This document shows, in pieces, positions 34,809 through 42,341 of a stretch of 64,000 bases of DNA (positions within the stretch are counted from its first letter, which is position 1; the number at the start of each line of letters is the position of its first letter). This stretch comes from Brachybacterium equifaecis. GTDB taxonomy: Bacteria; Actinomycetota; Actinomycetes; Actinomycetales; Dermabacteraceae. The translations under genes and the position numbers were made by a program. A model generated the notes under the pieces. That model was not told where the DNA came from. It did no database searches and saw only the letters and a list, made by a program, of their open reading frames with translations. The stretch is taken from contig NZ_JAKNCJ010000001.1 in NCBI RefSeq assembly GCF_023509525.1, positions 806,001 through 870,000 of the forward strand, given 5' to 3'.

Positions 34809-36143
34809 TCACGCCCGCTCGACCCGCCAACCCGCCGCCCCCGGGCGGGTCACCAGCGCCTTCGCACCCTCGGGCGCCCCGACGGCGCTGCGATAGCGGC
34901 GCATCCACTCCTGCGCGAAGCCGTCGGCGTCCGCCGTCGGGACCAGGGCCCAGACGCTGCCGCCGAACCCGGCGCCGAAGCTGGAGGCCGCGCGCGCGCC
35001 GAGGGCGACTGCGCTCCGCACCAGCTCCACGGTCTGGGGAACCTGGTTCCCCAGGTGGGTCTCGGCGAGGCGCTGGGAGATCGCCACGGCCGCGGCGAAG
35101 GAGTCGAGATCTCCCGCGCGCAAAGCCGCCTCCGCTCGCGGCACCAGCACGGCGGATTCGAGGAGGAACTGGTCGAGCCGTCGTCGCTCGGGCCCCGCAG
35201 CGGCCAGGCGCCGCAGGGGCGCGAGCCGCTCCTCCCGGTCAAGGGCGGCGGTCATCCGATCGGCAGCGCCCGACGACGTCGGCGCCGCGCCCGTCGCACC
35301 GTCGACTGCGACATCTTCGCCAAGCGCCACCAGGGACTCCAGGTCATCGCCGAGCAGACCGCCCAGCGCGCTCTGAACGGTCGCGTCGGCTCGCCCCTGC
35401 TCCCGGTTCCAGCGCTCGAGGATCTGGCCGAGCAGCGCCGGTCCCCGGTTGTAGAGTTCCTGGGCGGCCCCGGTCTTCTCGGCGAGCACGCCGCTGACCC
35501 CGATCACGAAGGACCACTCGGGCGCCAGCGGAACCCGGTCGATGATCCGCATCGGGTCGAACTCCGCAGCGGAGATCATGCCCTCCTCGCTGGTGAGCAT
35601 CCCCGTGTGGTCGAGGGAGCCTCCGCTGGTGCCCACCCCTGGGCGGCCGCTCAGCCCCCCGAAGCTCTTCCCGTTCTCGATCGCGGCCGCGTATCCGGCC
35701 AGCGCCACCCGATCCGGCAGCTGCGCGCTCCACGCCTCAGTGGCGGGCAGATCATCGAGGTCCGCGAGCGCCATCGCGACGCCGGTGATCAGCGCCGAGG
35801 AGCTGGACATCCCGGAGGCCGGCGGAAGGTCCGAGCTGACGGTCAGCCGGGCCGGGCCCAGCGGGCCGAAGTTCTCCGTGAGGCGCGCGAGCACCGTGTG
35901 GACATAGCGCCCCCAGTGCCCCCCGGGCAGGAGCGGGGCGACGTCGGCGTCCAGCGGAAGGATGCCGGGATAGGCGTCCGAGGAGACCTCGAGCCTGCCG
36001 GGTCGCCCGGCGATCCTCTCCGCGCGGACGGTGATCCGCTGCTGGGCCGCGCAGACCAGCACCCGCCCGCCGCCGTAGTCGGTGTGCTTGCCGAGCACCT
36101 CGATCCTGCCGGGCATCGACCAGTCGGCGGACTTCGGGGTCAC
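34809..36143 (-). CDS. galactokinase-like GHMP sugar kinase
   Basis: This cytosolic ATP-dependent sugar kinase has 444 residues. It shows the galactokinase signature in altered form, PGRIEVLGKHTDYGGG (canonical GEHTDYN). Also present are the GHMP ATP loop PPASGMSSSSAL and the C-terminal FGAGFGGSVWAL. Galactokinases are shorter (about 380-400) and have Glu where this protein has Lys, so the sugar may not be galactose. Its ATG at 36143 overlaps the upstream nucleotidyltransferase stop by 4 nt. Kinase plus nucleotidyltransferase would convert a free sugar to sugar-1-phosphate and then to an NDP-sugar. The IS element begins 3 bp behind its stop. Confidence 0.85.
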   Translation of the reverse strand: MTPKSADWSMPGRIEVLGKHTDYGGGRVLVCAAQQRITVRAERIAGRPGRLEVSSDAYPGILPLDADVAPLLPGGHWGRYVHTVLARLTENFGPLGPARLTVSSDLPPASGMSSSSALITGVAMALADLDDLPATEAWSAQLPDRVALAGYAAAIENGKSFGGLSGRPGVGTSGGSLDHTGMLTSEEGMISAAEFDPMRIIDRVPLAPEWSFVIGVSGVLAEKTGAAQELYNRGPALLGQILERWNREQGRADATVQSALGGLLGDDLESLVALGEDVAVDGATGAAPTSSGAADRMTAALDREERLAPLRRLAAAGPERRRLDQFLLESAVLVPRAEAALRAGDLDSFAAAVAISQRLAETHLGNQVPQTVELVRSAVALGARAASSFGAGFGGSVWALVPTADADGFAQEWMRRYRSAVGAPEGAKALVTRPGAAGWRVERA

Positions 36144-36985
36144 AGGGCGACCTCGACGCCCGACAGTCGGCGCTGCACGTCGGCGATGTCCTCACGGCGC
36201 GAGAGGTCCAGGACGCCTCCCGCGAAGGGCAGCACCTGCACCTCCTCCAGTGCCCGCACCGCATCGACGATCTCGAGCTCACCGCGAGACGAGGGCGCGA
36301 TCCGCGCGCAGGCCTCGAAGATCTCCGGGGTGAAGGCGAAGCAGTTCATGCTCACCAGGGCATCGGGGCCGACGCTCGCAAGGGTCGCGGCGTCGGGCTT
36401 CTCCACGATCCGCTCGAGCCGTCCGCCCCGGTGCGCGATGAGCGCGAAGGCGGCGATGCGCTCCGCCGGGATGTTGCTGCGCTCCAGGAGAGCGGCGCGC
36501 TCGAAGCCCAGCATCGCGTTCCCCTCCGCCCGCAGCAGCCGCGCGACCCCCTCCACCGGGTACAGGTTGTCGCCGTTGACCATGATGAACGGCTGCTCCC
36601 CCACGACCTCGCGCGCCGAGGCGACCGCATCGGCCGTTCCCCGGGGCTCCTCCTGCACGGCGAGAGCGACCTCCAGCCGGGTGGGGGTCACCTCAGCGAG
36701 ATGGCGGCTGAACTCCTCGTGCTCGGGAGCGACGACGAGCACCGCCCGGCGGATCCCCGCGTCGGCGAGAGCGCTCAGCGAGTAGTCGATCAGCCGGTGC
36801 TCGCCGATGGGCATCAGCGCTTTATGGCCGGAGGCCGCGGCTGCCGCCTGCGCGGCGGTGAGCGCGGCCCCGCCCTTCGCGCGCATGCGGCTGCCCAGCC
36901 CGCGCGCGAGGACGACGGCAGTGGTGATCGACGGGGTGGCCCGGGCGGCGACGGAGTCTGAGGTGGAGGTCACGGGGCCGATCAT
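36140..36985 (-). CDS. sugar-1-phosphate nucleotidyltransferase
   Basis: This 281-residue protein has the NTP_transferase fold: VVLARGLGSRMR (the GxGxR loop, in a variant with Ala-Arg-Gly-Leu), HKALMPIGEHRLIDYSLSALADAG, IMVNGDNLYPVEG as the metal site, and RGELEIVDAVRAL. The reaction would be NTP plus sugar-1-phosphate to NDP-sugar plus pyrophosphate. The start at ATG 36985 has only a weak ribosome site; a GTG at 36973 is an alternative. It is coupled to the sugar-kinase gene (4-nt overlap), making a two-step activation pair. No glycosyltransferase follows. Confidence 0.87.
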   Translation of the reverse strand: MIGPVTSTSDSVAARATPSITTAVVLARGLGSRMRAKGGAALTAAQAAAAASGHKALMPIGEHRLIDYSLSALADAGIRRAVLVVAPEHEEFSRHLAEVTPTRLEVALAVQEEPRGTADAVASAREVVGEQPFIMVNGDNLYPVEGVARLLRAEGNAMLGFERAALLERSNIPAERIAAFALIAHRGGRLERIVEKPDAATLASVGPDALVSMNCFAFTPEIFEACARIAPSSRGELEIVDAVRALEEVQVLPFAGGVLDLSRREDIADVQRRLSGVEVAL

Positions 36986-37052
36986 GCCATCGGGAGCGCG
37001 GGCCGCGCTTCCGTGCGAGGAGCGCCGCGGGGGCCGACGGGGCCCGCACGCC

Positions 37053-38789
37053 TCAGCCAGCCGCCCCCAGCGCCCGCGCGAACCGCTCCCGCAGCCCCGG
37101 ATCGACCACATGCACGAGGGTCCCCCGCATCCCGCGGGTCATCAGCACCGCGTAGATGTTCCGGATGTAGCGCAGCAGGTCCTCGTCGGTCGTGGGGATC
37201 CCGCGCATCTTGATTCCGCTCTTGCCCGCCCTGTCCCGATAGTCCGCCCGGGAGACGACGAGCTTCCCGCTGGAGGGGTCGATCCGCAGGTCAGGGCCGA
37301 TGATGACTCCCGCGTAGTTCAGGTCGTAGCCCTGGACGGTGTGGATCGATCCGGCCTCGTGCACCGAGGCGGGCGAGCTGATCCAGTCCACCGCCTTCGA
37401 GTTCCAGCGAAGGCGCGCCTCCCCGAGCTCGATGTCGTACGCGGCGGGGTCCTTGCGGCTCTTCCAGTCCCAGGCGTACCCCGCGAGCACCCGCGAGAGG
37501 CCGTGCTCGGCGTCCTTCGCGGCGATCTGGGCGATCATCTCGGCAGCCGAGTCGACCAGACGCAGCTCGTAGTCGCCCCCGAAGTCGGGCGCCTGCGCCG
37601 GAGGCTCGTCCGACAGCAGCGCCCGCACGAAGGCGATGTAGTCGTTCCCGCCGGCCACCCGCATCTGCGAGACGAGCGGGTAGTGGCGCCCGTCGGCCCG
37701 GGCGGCGGCGATGACCCCCGCGAACGCCGCGGGGCCGATGTCGGCAGGCCGCACGCTCTGCGCGGTGTCGAGCAGCAGGATCACGTGGCGGGACTTCGCG
37801 CGGATCCAGTCGAGCTGCGTGATCGCGGGGTCCAGCGTGCCGAACAGCGACGCGGTGATCTCTTTGAAGCGCTTGGTCAGCGTGCCGTGCGCCTGGGCCG
37901 CGAGCTGGTTCAGGCGATGCGCCTCGTCCACGATCAGCACGTCCCACTCGCCGGGGTCGCCGCCGACGTCGAAGGGGCTGAGCACCTGCACCCTGTCCAG
38001 GCCCGGCGTGCGTGCGAAGACCTTCTCGATGGACTTGCGCAGCGACTGCTGCGGCACGACGAGCCCGACGCGTAGCCCGACGAACAGCTCCTGGGTGCCG
38101 ACGAGGAAGTAGTCGGAGAACAGCGAATCCGGATCCGAGTCCTCGAGGTCGCGGCGCCCGGCGATGTCGGCCAGCAGCTTCATCAGGTAGATGCCGACGA
38201 TCGTCTTGCCCGTGCCGGGGTCGCCCTGGACGATCGAGAGGCTGCGGTGCCGAGGGCCCGCGCGCAGATCCTCCACGAGGCCGTCCATGATCGCCTCGAC
38301 GGCGACGGCCTGGTCCCGGTTCAGCGCCTTGAACGGCGAGAGCTTGAACAGGTCGCTGTTCTCGATCTGCGGGATGGTCCGCTGGAACAGCCCCTCGGCC
38401 TTCAGCGAGGCGAAGATGTCCTCGAACGTCTCCCGGTACTCCTCGCGCCGGTAGTAGTCGGCGTTGGTGATGCCGTCGTTGCGGTTCAGCACCGCGAGGC
38501 GCTCATCCCCCTGGAACCAGCGGATCAGGGTGGATTCGAGATCGAGGCACACCGACTTGTTGAAGGTCTCGTCGACGATCACCCGCAGGGCGCGCAGCGG
38601 GCGCTTGTCGGGATTCGCGCGGTGCTGGCGCATGCGGTTCGCCGCGCTCTGCGACTCCCCGACGTACACGCTGCGACCGTCGTCGAGGGTGTAGACCACG
38701 GGCCAGTCCTCGAACCGCTCATGCAGGGCGGGCATGCTCGCGACCGACGCATCGTCGAAGCTCAGGCGCTGGATCTCAAAGCCGGTCAT
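37053..38789 (-). CDS. GIY-YIG nuclease fused to DUF2075 helicase-like ATPase
   Basis: The 578-residue protein joins a GIY-YIG domain to a DUF2075 superfamily-1-like NTPase. The GIY-YIG part (about 28-100) has VVYTLDDGRSVYVGES with R52 and E85 in the expected catalytic places. The NTPase has Walker A QGDPGTGKT (K195), Walker B VLIVDEAH (288-291), LLLDTAQS as a motif III region, and SIHTVQGYDLNYAGVIIG as a motif V/VI region. This suggests a nucleic-acid-translocating nuclease. It overlaps the MazG-like gene by 14 nt and follows it in one operon. DUF2075 proteins occur in defence and mobile contexts, so antiviral or DNA-processing functions are plausible, not shown. Confidence 0.88.
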   Translation of the reverse strand: MTGFEIQRLSFDDASVASMPALHERFEDWPVVYTLDDGRSVYVGESQSAANRMRQHRANPDKRPLRALRVIVDETFNKSVCLDLESTLIRWFQGDERLAVLNRNDGITNADYYRREEYRETFEDIFASLKAEGLFQRTIPQIENSDLFKLSPFKALNRDQAVAVEAIMDGLVEDLRAGPRHRSLSIVQGDPGTGKTIVGIYLMKLLADIAGRRDLEDSDPDSLFSDYFLVGTQELFVGLRVGLVVPQQSLRKSIEKVFARTPGLDRVQVLSPFDVGGDPGEWDVLIVDEAHRLNQLAAQAHGTLTKRFKEITASLFGTLDPAITQLDWIRAKSRHVILLLDTAQSVRPADIGPAAFAGVIAAARADGRHYPLVSQMRVAGGNDYIAFVRALLSDEPPAQAPDFGGDYELRLVDSAAEMIAQIAAKDAEHGLSRVLAGYAWDWKSRKDPAAYDIELGEARLRWNSKAVDWISSPASVHEAGSIHTVQGYDLNYAGVIIGPDLRIDPSSGKLVVSRADYRDRAGKSGIKMRGIPTTDEDLLRYIRNIYAVLMTRGMRGTLVHVVDPGLRERFARALGAAG

Positions 38790-39099
38790 GCTTCGTGCTC
38801 ACCCCTCGCGCCTTCTCGACGGGGTACTTCCGGCGGGTCGTCTCGAGCTTGTCCAGCACGATCGCCTCGGGGTCGAGGCCGAGACGATCGGCGAGCAGCA
38901 GAGAGTAGGTGAGCACGTCGGCGAGCTCCTCGGCCACGCCGCTCGGGTCTCTCGCCTCGTCGCTCCACTGGAAGTGCTCGAGCAGCTCAGCGGCCTCGAT
39001 GGAGATCGACTTCGCGAGGTTCGCCGGGGTGTGGAACTGCCCCCAGTCCCGCTCGGCGACGAGGGCGCGCAGGGCTGCGGTGACGTCGGCAGTGGTCAT
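38776..39099 (-). CDS. MazG-like nucleotide pyrophosphohydrolase
   Basis: This compact 107-residue all-alpha NTP pyrophosphohydrolase cleaves (d)NTPs to monophosphate and pyrophosphate. The metal-binding ExxE...ExxD is complete: SIEAAELLEHFQW and VAEELADVLTYSLLLADRLG. RKYPVEKARG is the family C-terminal signature. Length is normal for the YpjD-like group. Its end overlaps the GIY-YIG/DUF2075 start by 14 nt, so the pair is co-translated. Depleting nucleotides or cleaning modified ones while the partner acts on nucleic acid is an attractive but untested idea. Confidence 0.9.
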   Translation of the reverse strand: MTTADVTAALRALVAERDWGQFHTPANLAKSISIEAAELLEHFQWSDEARDPSGVAEELADVLTYSLLLADRLGLDPEAIVLDKLETTRRKYPVEKARGVSTKHDRL

Positions 39100-39121
39100 G
39101 AGGGCAATCTACTGGGCAGGA

Positions 39122-40009
39122 TCACCACGCCTCGATCCAGTCCCCGAACTCCTCGACCAGCACGCGCTGGCCGGACGCATAGGCGATCTCCTCCATGACG
39201 ACGAGGATGTCTTCGCGCTCTTCCGTCTCGATCACCTCGCCCGCCTCGGCGTCGAGAACGGTGAGTCGAGCGACCAGGTCCTTCAGCGCGGACCGCACCG
39301 CAGGTCGGCGCGGCTTGGGGCCGAGGACGATGATCTGTGCGCAGGTCTCGTGGACGGCGTCGGTCGCGGCCTTCCGGAACGCAGCATCGGGGAACGGGGG
39401 CGATTCCGCCCAGCGAGCGAACGGGTCCTCGGTCAGGAGGGTCTGGAGGGTGAGGCCCTTCAGGCGCTGCTCGAAGCGCTGTCTCGCCGCCTTCCCGGCG
39501 GCATCACGGACCGCCTGCTCGCGCTCGCGCTCGGCGAGAAGGGCCTCGCGATCGTGCTCCCAGCGCCACTCCCGCTCGACATCACCACAGACGTAGTTCA
39601 AGGGGGCCCAGGTCGTGCCGGAGGTCGACTCCGTGCGGAGATACCACCAGGTCTCCTTGGTCTCCTCCTCCGTCAGCTCGCGGCTGCCGAGGAGGGTGAG
39701 CTGGGGAATCTCCTCCGGACGAAGATCGATCGCATCCCAGCCGAACACTACCCGGCTGTTCGCATTGCGTGGCCAGGTCGCGTGACGCAGGAGCGGCTGC
39801 TCGCGCACGTCCTCCCACGTCGGCGGGGCGTTCCACACTCCGCACAGCACCCCGACGACCACCGCCTTGCGCTCCCGCGGGCGGGCGAGCACGACCAGCG
39901 CGCCCCACCGCCCCGTCGGGTTCGGGGACTCGGCCGACGGCTTGCCAGTGGCGAAGGAGAGGATCGCGCCGGGATCAGCATCGACCGCGGACTCCCGGGA
40001 GCGGGGCAT
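39122..40009 (-). CDS. protein of unknown function upstream of MazG-like gene
   Basis: I do not recognise this 295-residue protein. It is soluble, without signal or membrane segment. The N-terminal third is strand-rich (RWGALVVLARPRERKAVVVGVLCGVW). A charged coiled-coil-like helix follows near residue 145-185 (REALLAEREREQAVRDAAGKAARQRFEQRL), then an acidic helical C-terminus (TEEREDILVVMEEIAYASG). The ATG at 40009 is chosen since the longer frame is just the translation of the hairpin at 40038-40090. It ends 22 bp before the MazG-like gene in the same direction, so it may be the first gene of a three-gene unit. Confidence 0.7.
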   Translation of the reverse strand: MPRSRESAVDADPGAILSFATGKPSAESPNPTGRWGALVVLARPRERKAVVVGVLCGVWNAPPTWEDVREQPLLRHATWPRNANSRVVFGWDAIDLRPEEIPQLTLLGSRELTEEETKETWWYLRTESTSGTTWAPLNYVCGDVEREWRWEHDREALLAEREREQAVRDAAGKAARQRFEQRLKGLTLQTLLTEDPFARWAESPPFPDAAFRKAATDAVHETCAQIIVLGPKPRRPAVRSALKDLVARLTVLDAEAGEVIETEEREDILVVMEEIAYASGQRVLVEEFGDWIEAW

Positions 40010-40037
40010 GACGGGGAGCGTACTGCCTCGCCCCATG

Positions 40038-40090
40038 CAGCGAGACCGACGTCCTGTTCCATCTTCTGGAACAGGACGTCGGTCTCGCTG
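40038..40090. terminator. very long perfect hairpin near tRNA-Ser
   Basis: Two exactly complementary 24-nt arms (40038-40061 and 40067-40090) flank the loop TCTTC. The top of the stem reads GTTCCA/TGGAAC, as in the palindromes at 13689 and 61551. It lies between tRNA-Ser(UGA), which is transcribed towards it, and the start of the unknown gene at 40009. It could terminate tRNA transcription, but there is no T-run. Confidence 0.6.
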
Positions 40091-40142
40091 TCGGCCAGAG
40101 CGGGCGGGTCGCACTCGACCGGCTCACCCTCGCCAACACGGG

Positions 40143-40230
40143 CGGAGAGGACGGGATTTGAACCCGTGGTGCAGGGTCACTGCACAGTGGTTTTCAAGAC
40201 CACCGCATTCGGCCGCTCTGCCACCTCTCC
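40143..40230 (-). tRNA. tRNA-Ser(UGA)
   Basis: Read on the minus strand, the 88-nt sequence has a 7-bp acceptor stem (GGAGAGG with CCTCTCC) and discriminator G. The anticodon arm is GTGGT-CTTGAAA-ACCAC with anticodon UGA (codons UCN, mainly UCA/UCG). A long class II variable arm (GTGCAGTGACCCTGCAC) and T-loop GGTTCAAATCC follow. CCA is not encoded. Confidence 0.97.
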
Positions 40231-40277
40231 AGCGCCCGATCGGGATCGGGCAGGGGCCAGCCTACCGGGGGCGCAGC

Positions 40278-41606
40278 TCAGGCGGTGGCATCCGCCGTCG
40301 TCACGGGCATCGCCGCCTCGTGATGGTGCAGTCTCCGCGCTCCGGCCTCCGCCGCAGCGTTCCGCGCCGCGCGGCCGCCGCCGGAGTGGCCATGACCGCC
40401 GGTGCGGTGATGGCCGAGGACCATCAGCACGAGGCCCAGCGCCACCCAGCCCGCGAGCACGAGCCACGGGTGCAGGGTGCTGGCCTCCGGGAAGTAGCTG
40501 AGGTCGCGCACGAGCGTGCCCGTCGCGCCCGGCACGAACCACTGGCCGATCTCGCCGAAGGGCCCCGGCAGGAACTCGCGCGGCGTCTGTGCAGCGGCGA
40601 TGGGGTTGCCGATGAGCATCGTGATGATCGCGCCGATGCCGAGGCCGGGAGCCCCGAGCACGCTGTGCAGCCCCACGATCAGCCCGACCGTCGCCGCGAG
40701 GCTCAGCGAGATCGCGGCCCACAGCTGGAGGGTCGGCGCCGGAGCGAAACCGAACCAGGTGTCGAGCACGAGCACCATCACGAGCCCGCCCGCGGCGGCG
40801 TACACGAGCACGCCGACGACGCGGCGCCAGGTGCCGCGCAGGGCGTTGGCGAGCACCATGCCGCCCACGATCCCGCCCATGGTCAGAGGGAGGGATGCGA
40901 CGGCGAGGCCCGCGCCCTGGGGATCCTCTTCATCGAGGGGGACGACGTCGGTGACCGTCGGCCCCTCGAGGGCCGAGTCGAGCTGGGCGAGCATCTGCTG
41001 CTGCATCTGCGCGGCCTGCTGCGGGTTCGCGGCAGCGGGGGCCTGCCCGGAGGCGGCGGCCTGCTGGGCCTGCGCGATGCCTGCGCGGGCGCCGCCGGTG
41101 ACCATCGAATCGCCGATGCGGGTCAGCATGGTCGCGACGCTCGCGTTCGCGGCGCTCGCGGTCAGGACCTCGAGCTTCTCGCCGGCGGCGGCGGGGAGCA
41201 CGTACGCGCCGTAGGCCTCGCGCTCCTTGATCGCCTGGATCGCGTCGTCGCGGGAGTCGACCCGGGTGAACTCGAAGGGCAGGTCGGCGCCCTGCTCCGC
41301 GGCGGCCGCGTCGGTCCTCTCGATGAACTGGTCGTCGGCCTCCTGCGAGGCGACGACCTGCACGGGGAGGTTCTTCGCCTCCGAGGTCGCGGTGGGCCAG
41401 AGGAACGCGAGCAGCACCAGGGTCACGATCCCCACGGCGACCAGGCCCATGATCACGGACTTGCCCCAGGGCGAGGGGGTCGGCTCGTCGAGGGCGACGG
41501 ACCCCTCCGCACCGTTCGGGACTGCGGGGGCGCCGGGGGCAGGGGCGAGGTCAGCGCGATGCGTATGCGCGTCGGTCTCACCGAGCGACGGGGAGTCAGA
41601 GGTCAT
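40278..41606 (-). CDS. ABC-2/YhgE-Pip-like integral membrane protein
   Basis: This 442-residue membrane protein has one segment near residues 50-70, a large extracytoplasmic domain (about 75-215) with a Gln/Ala-rich stretch, then five or six segments to residue 410 and a His-rich tail. This arrangement, and the segment DPQGAGLAVASLPLTMGGIVGGMVLANALRG, resembles YhgE/Pip (ABC-2-like) membrane proteins that often act with TetR-type regulators as efflux or stress factors. A divergent TetR gene with operator-like sites lies across 108 bp, so it is very probably that regulator's target. Start at ATG 41606 with GGAGA upstream. Confidence 0.78.
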   Translation of the reverse strand: MTSDSPSLGETDAHTHRADLAPAPGAPAVPNGAEGSVALDEPTPSPWGKSVIMGLVAVGIVTLVLLAFLWPTATSEAKNLPVQVVASQEADDQFIERTDAAAAEQGADLPFEFTRVDSRDDAIQAIKEREAYGAYVLPAAAGEKLEVLTASAANASVATMLTRIGDSMVTGGARAGIAQAQQAAASGQAPAAANPQQAAQMQQQMLAQLDSALEGPTVTDVVPLDEEDPQGAGLAVASLPLTMGGIVGGMVLANALRGTWRRVVGVLVYAAAGGLVMVLVLDTWFGFAPAPTLQLWAAISLSLAATVGLIVGLHSVLGAPGLGIGAIITMLIGNPIAAAQTPREFLPGPFGEIGQWFVPGATGTLVRDLSYFPEASTLHPWLVLAGWVALGLVLMVLGHHRTGGHGHSGGGRAARNAAAEAGARRLHHHEAAMPVTTADATA

Positions 41607-41654
41607 TGCCGTCTCCAGTCTGCGAGGGCCCGCACGATCGCGTGAGCCCAAAAC

Positions 41655-41711
41655 GAATGAACGTTCTGAGTATGCGCACCCCGGTTCCTCCCACAAACAG
41701 AACGGACGTTC
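41655..41711. promoter_or_regulatory. two TetR operator-like dyads
   Basis: GAATGAACGTTC (41655-41666) and GAACGGACGTTC (41700-41711) are two 12-bp near-palindromes of the form GAAyGrACGTTC, centres 45 bp apart. They lie in the divergent promoter region between the membrane protein and the TetR gene; the second ends 3 bp before the TetR start. This fits repression of both genes by the TetR dimer. Confidence 0.65.
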
Positions 41712-41714
41712 CCT

Positions 41715-42341
41715 ATGATGGAGATCATGCCCCGCATCTCCGAGTCCCGCCGCGCTCAGCAGCGCGAGCGCATCGTCGGCGCCATGCGCGCGTGCATCAT
41801 GCGCCAGGGCCTCACCGCCACGACCATGGCCGACGTCATCGCCGCCTCGGGCCTGTCGGCGGGGGCGATCTACGGGTACTTCGACTCGAAGGACGACATC
41901 CTCCTCGCGGTCGCCCAGGGCATCGCCGACGACCGCCGGGAGATCGTGGAGGGGCTCCTGGCGCAGGATCCCCTGCCGACCCCGGGCGAGATGATCTCCG
42001 CCCTGCTCACGACCCTCCCCCTCGGCGTCCCGCACAGCAGCCTGATCGTGCAGGTCTGGGGCGAGGCCGCCCACCGCCCGGAGATCCGCCGCGTGTTCAC
42101 CGACATCCTCGGCTCCCTCCACGCGACGATGGCGCTCTACCTCGAGGCCTGGTTCGCGCAGGCGGGCCGCGCCGAGCCCGCCGCCGAGGCGCGCACCGCG
42201 GCGCGCGTCGTCGTCGCGCTGCTCCAAGGCTGGTTGGTGCAGTCCGCGCTGACGGGAACCGCCGACATCGAGGGCTTCGCCGCGGGGGTCGATGCGCTCA
42301 TCGGCCTGGATGGGCCGACGGCGCCGCCGGCCGACGGCTGA
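41715..42341 (+). CDS. TetR/AcrR family transcriptional regulator
   Basis: This repressor has 208 residues. The N-terminal HTH is typical: RERIVGAMRACIMRQGLTATTMADVIAASGLSAGAIYGYFDSKDDILLAV. An all-alpha ligand domain follows. I use the ATG at 41715, but those at 41718 and 41727 (MPRISESRR, the more usual beginning) are possible; none has a good ribosome site and the transcript may be leaderless. It is divergent from the membrane protein at 40278, its likely target. The last 44 bp overlap the 3' end of the convergent P-ATPase gene. Confidence 0.93.
   Translation: MMEIMPRISESRRAQQRERIVGAMRACIMRQGLTATTMADVIAASGLSAGAIYGYFDSKDDILLAVAQGIADDRREIVEGLLAQDPLPTPGEMISALLTTLPLGVPHSSLIVQVWGEAAHRPEIRRVFTDILGSLHATMALYLEAWFAQAGRAEPAAEARTAARVVVALLQGWLVQSALTGTADIEGFAAGVDALIGLDGPTAPPADG

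Noticed and set aside
40143..40230. tRNA-Ser(UGA) as attachment site of a genomic island
   Set aside because: I found no direct repeat of the tRNA 3' end nearby and no integrase gene, so only closeness remains.
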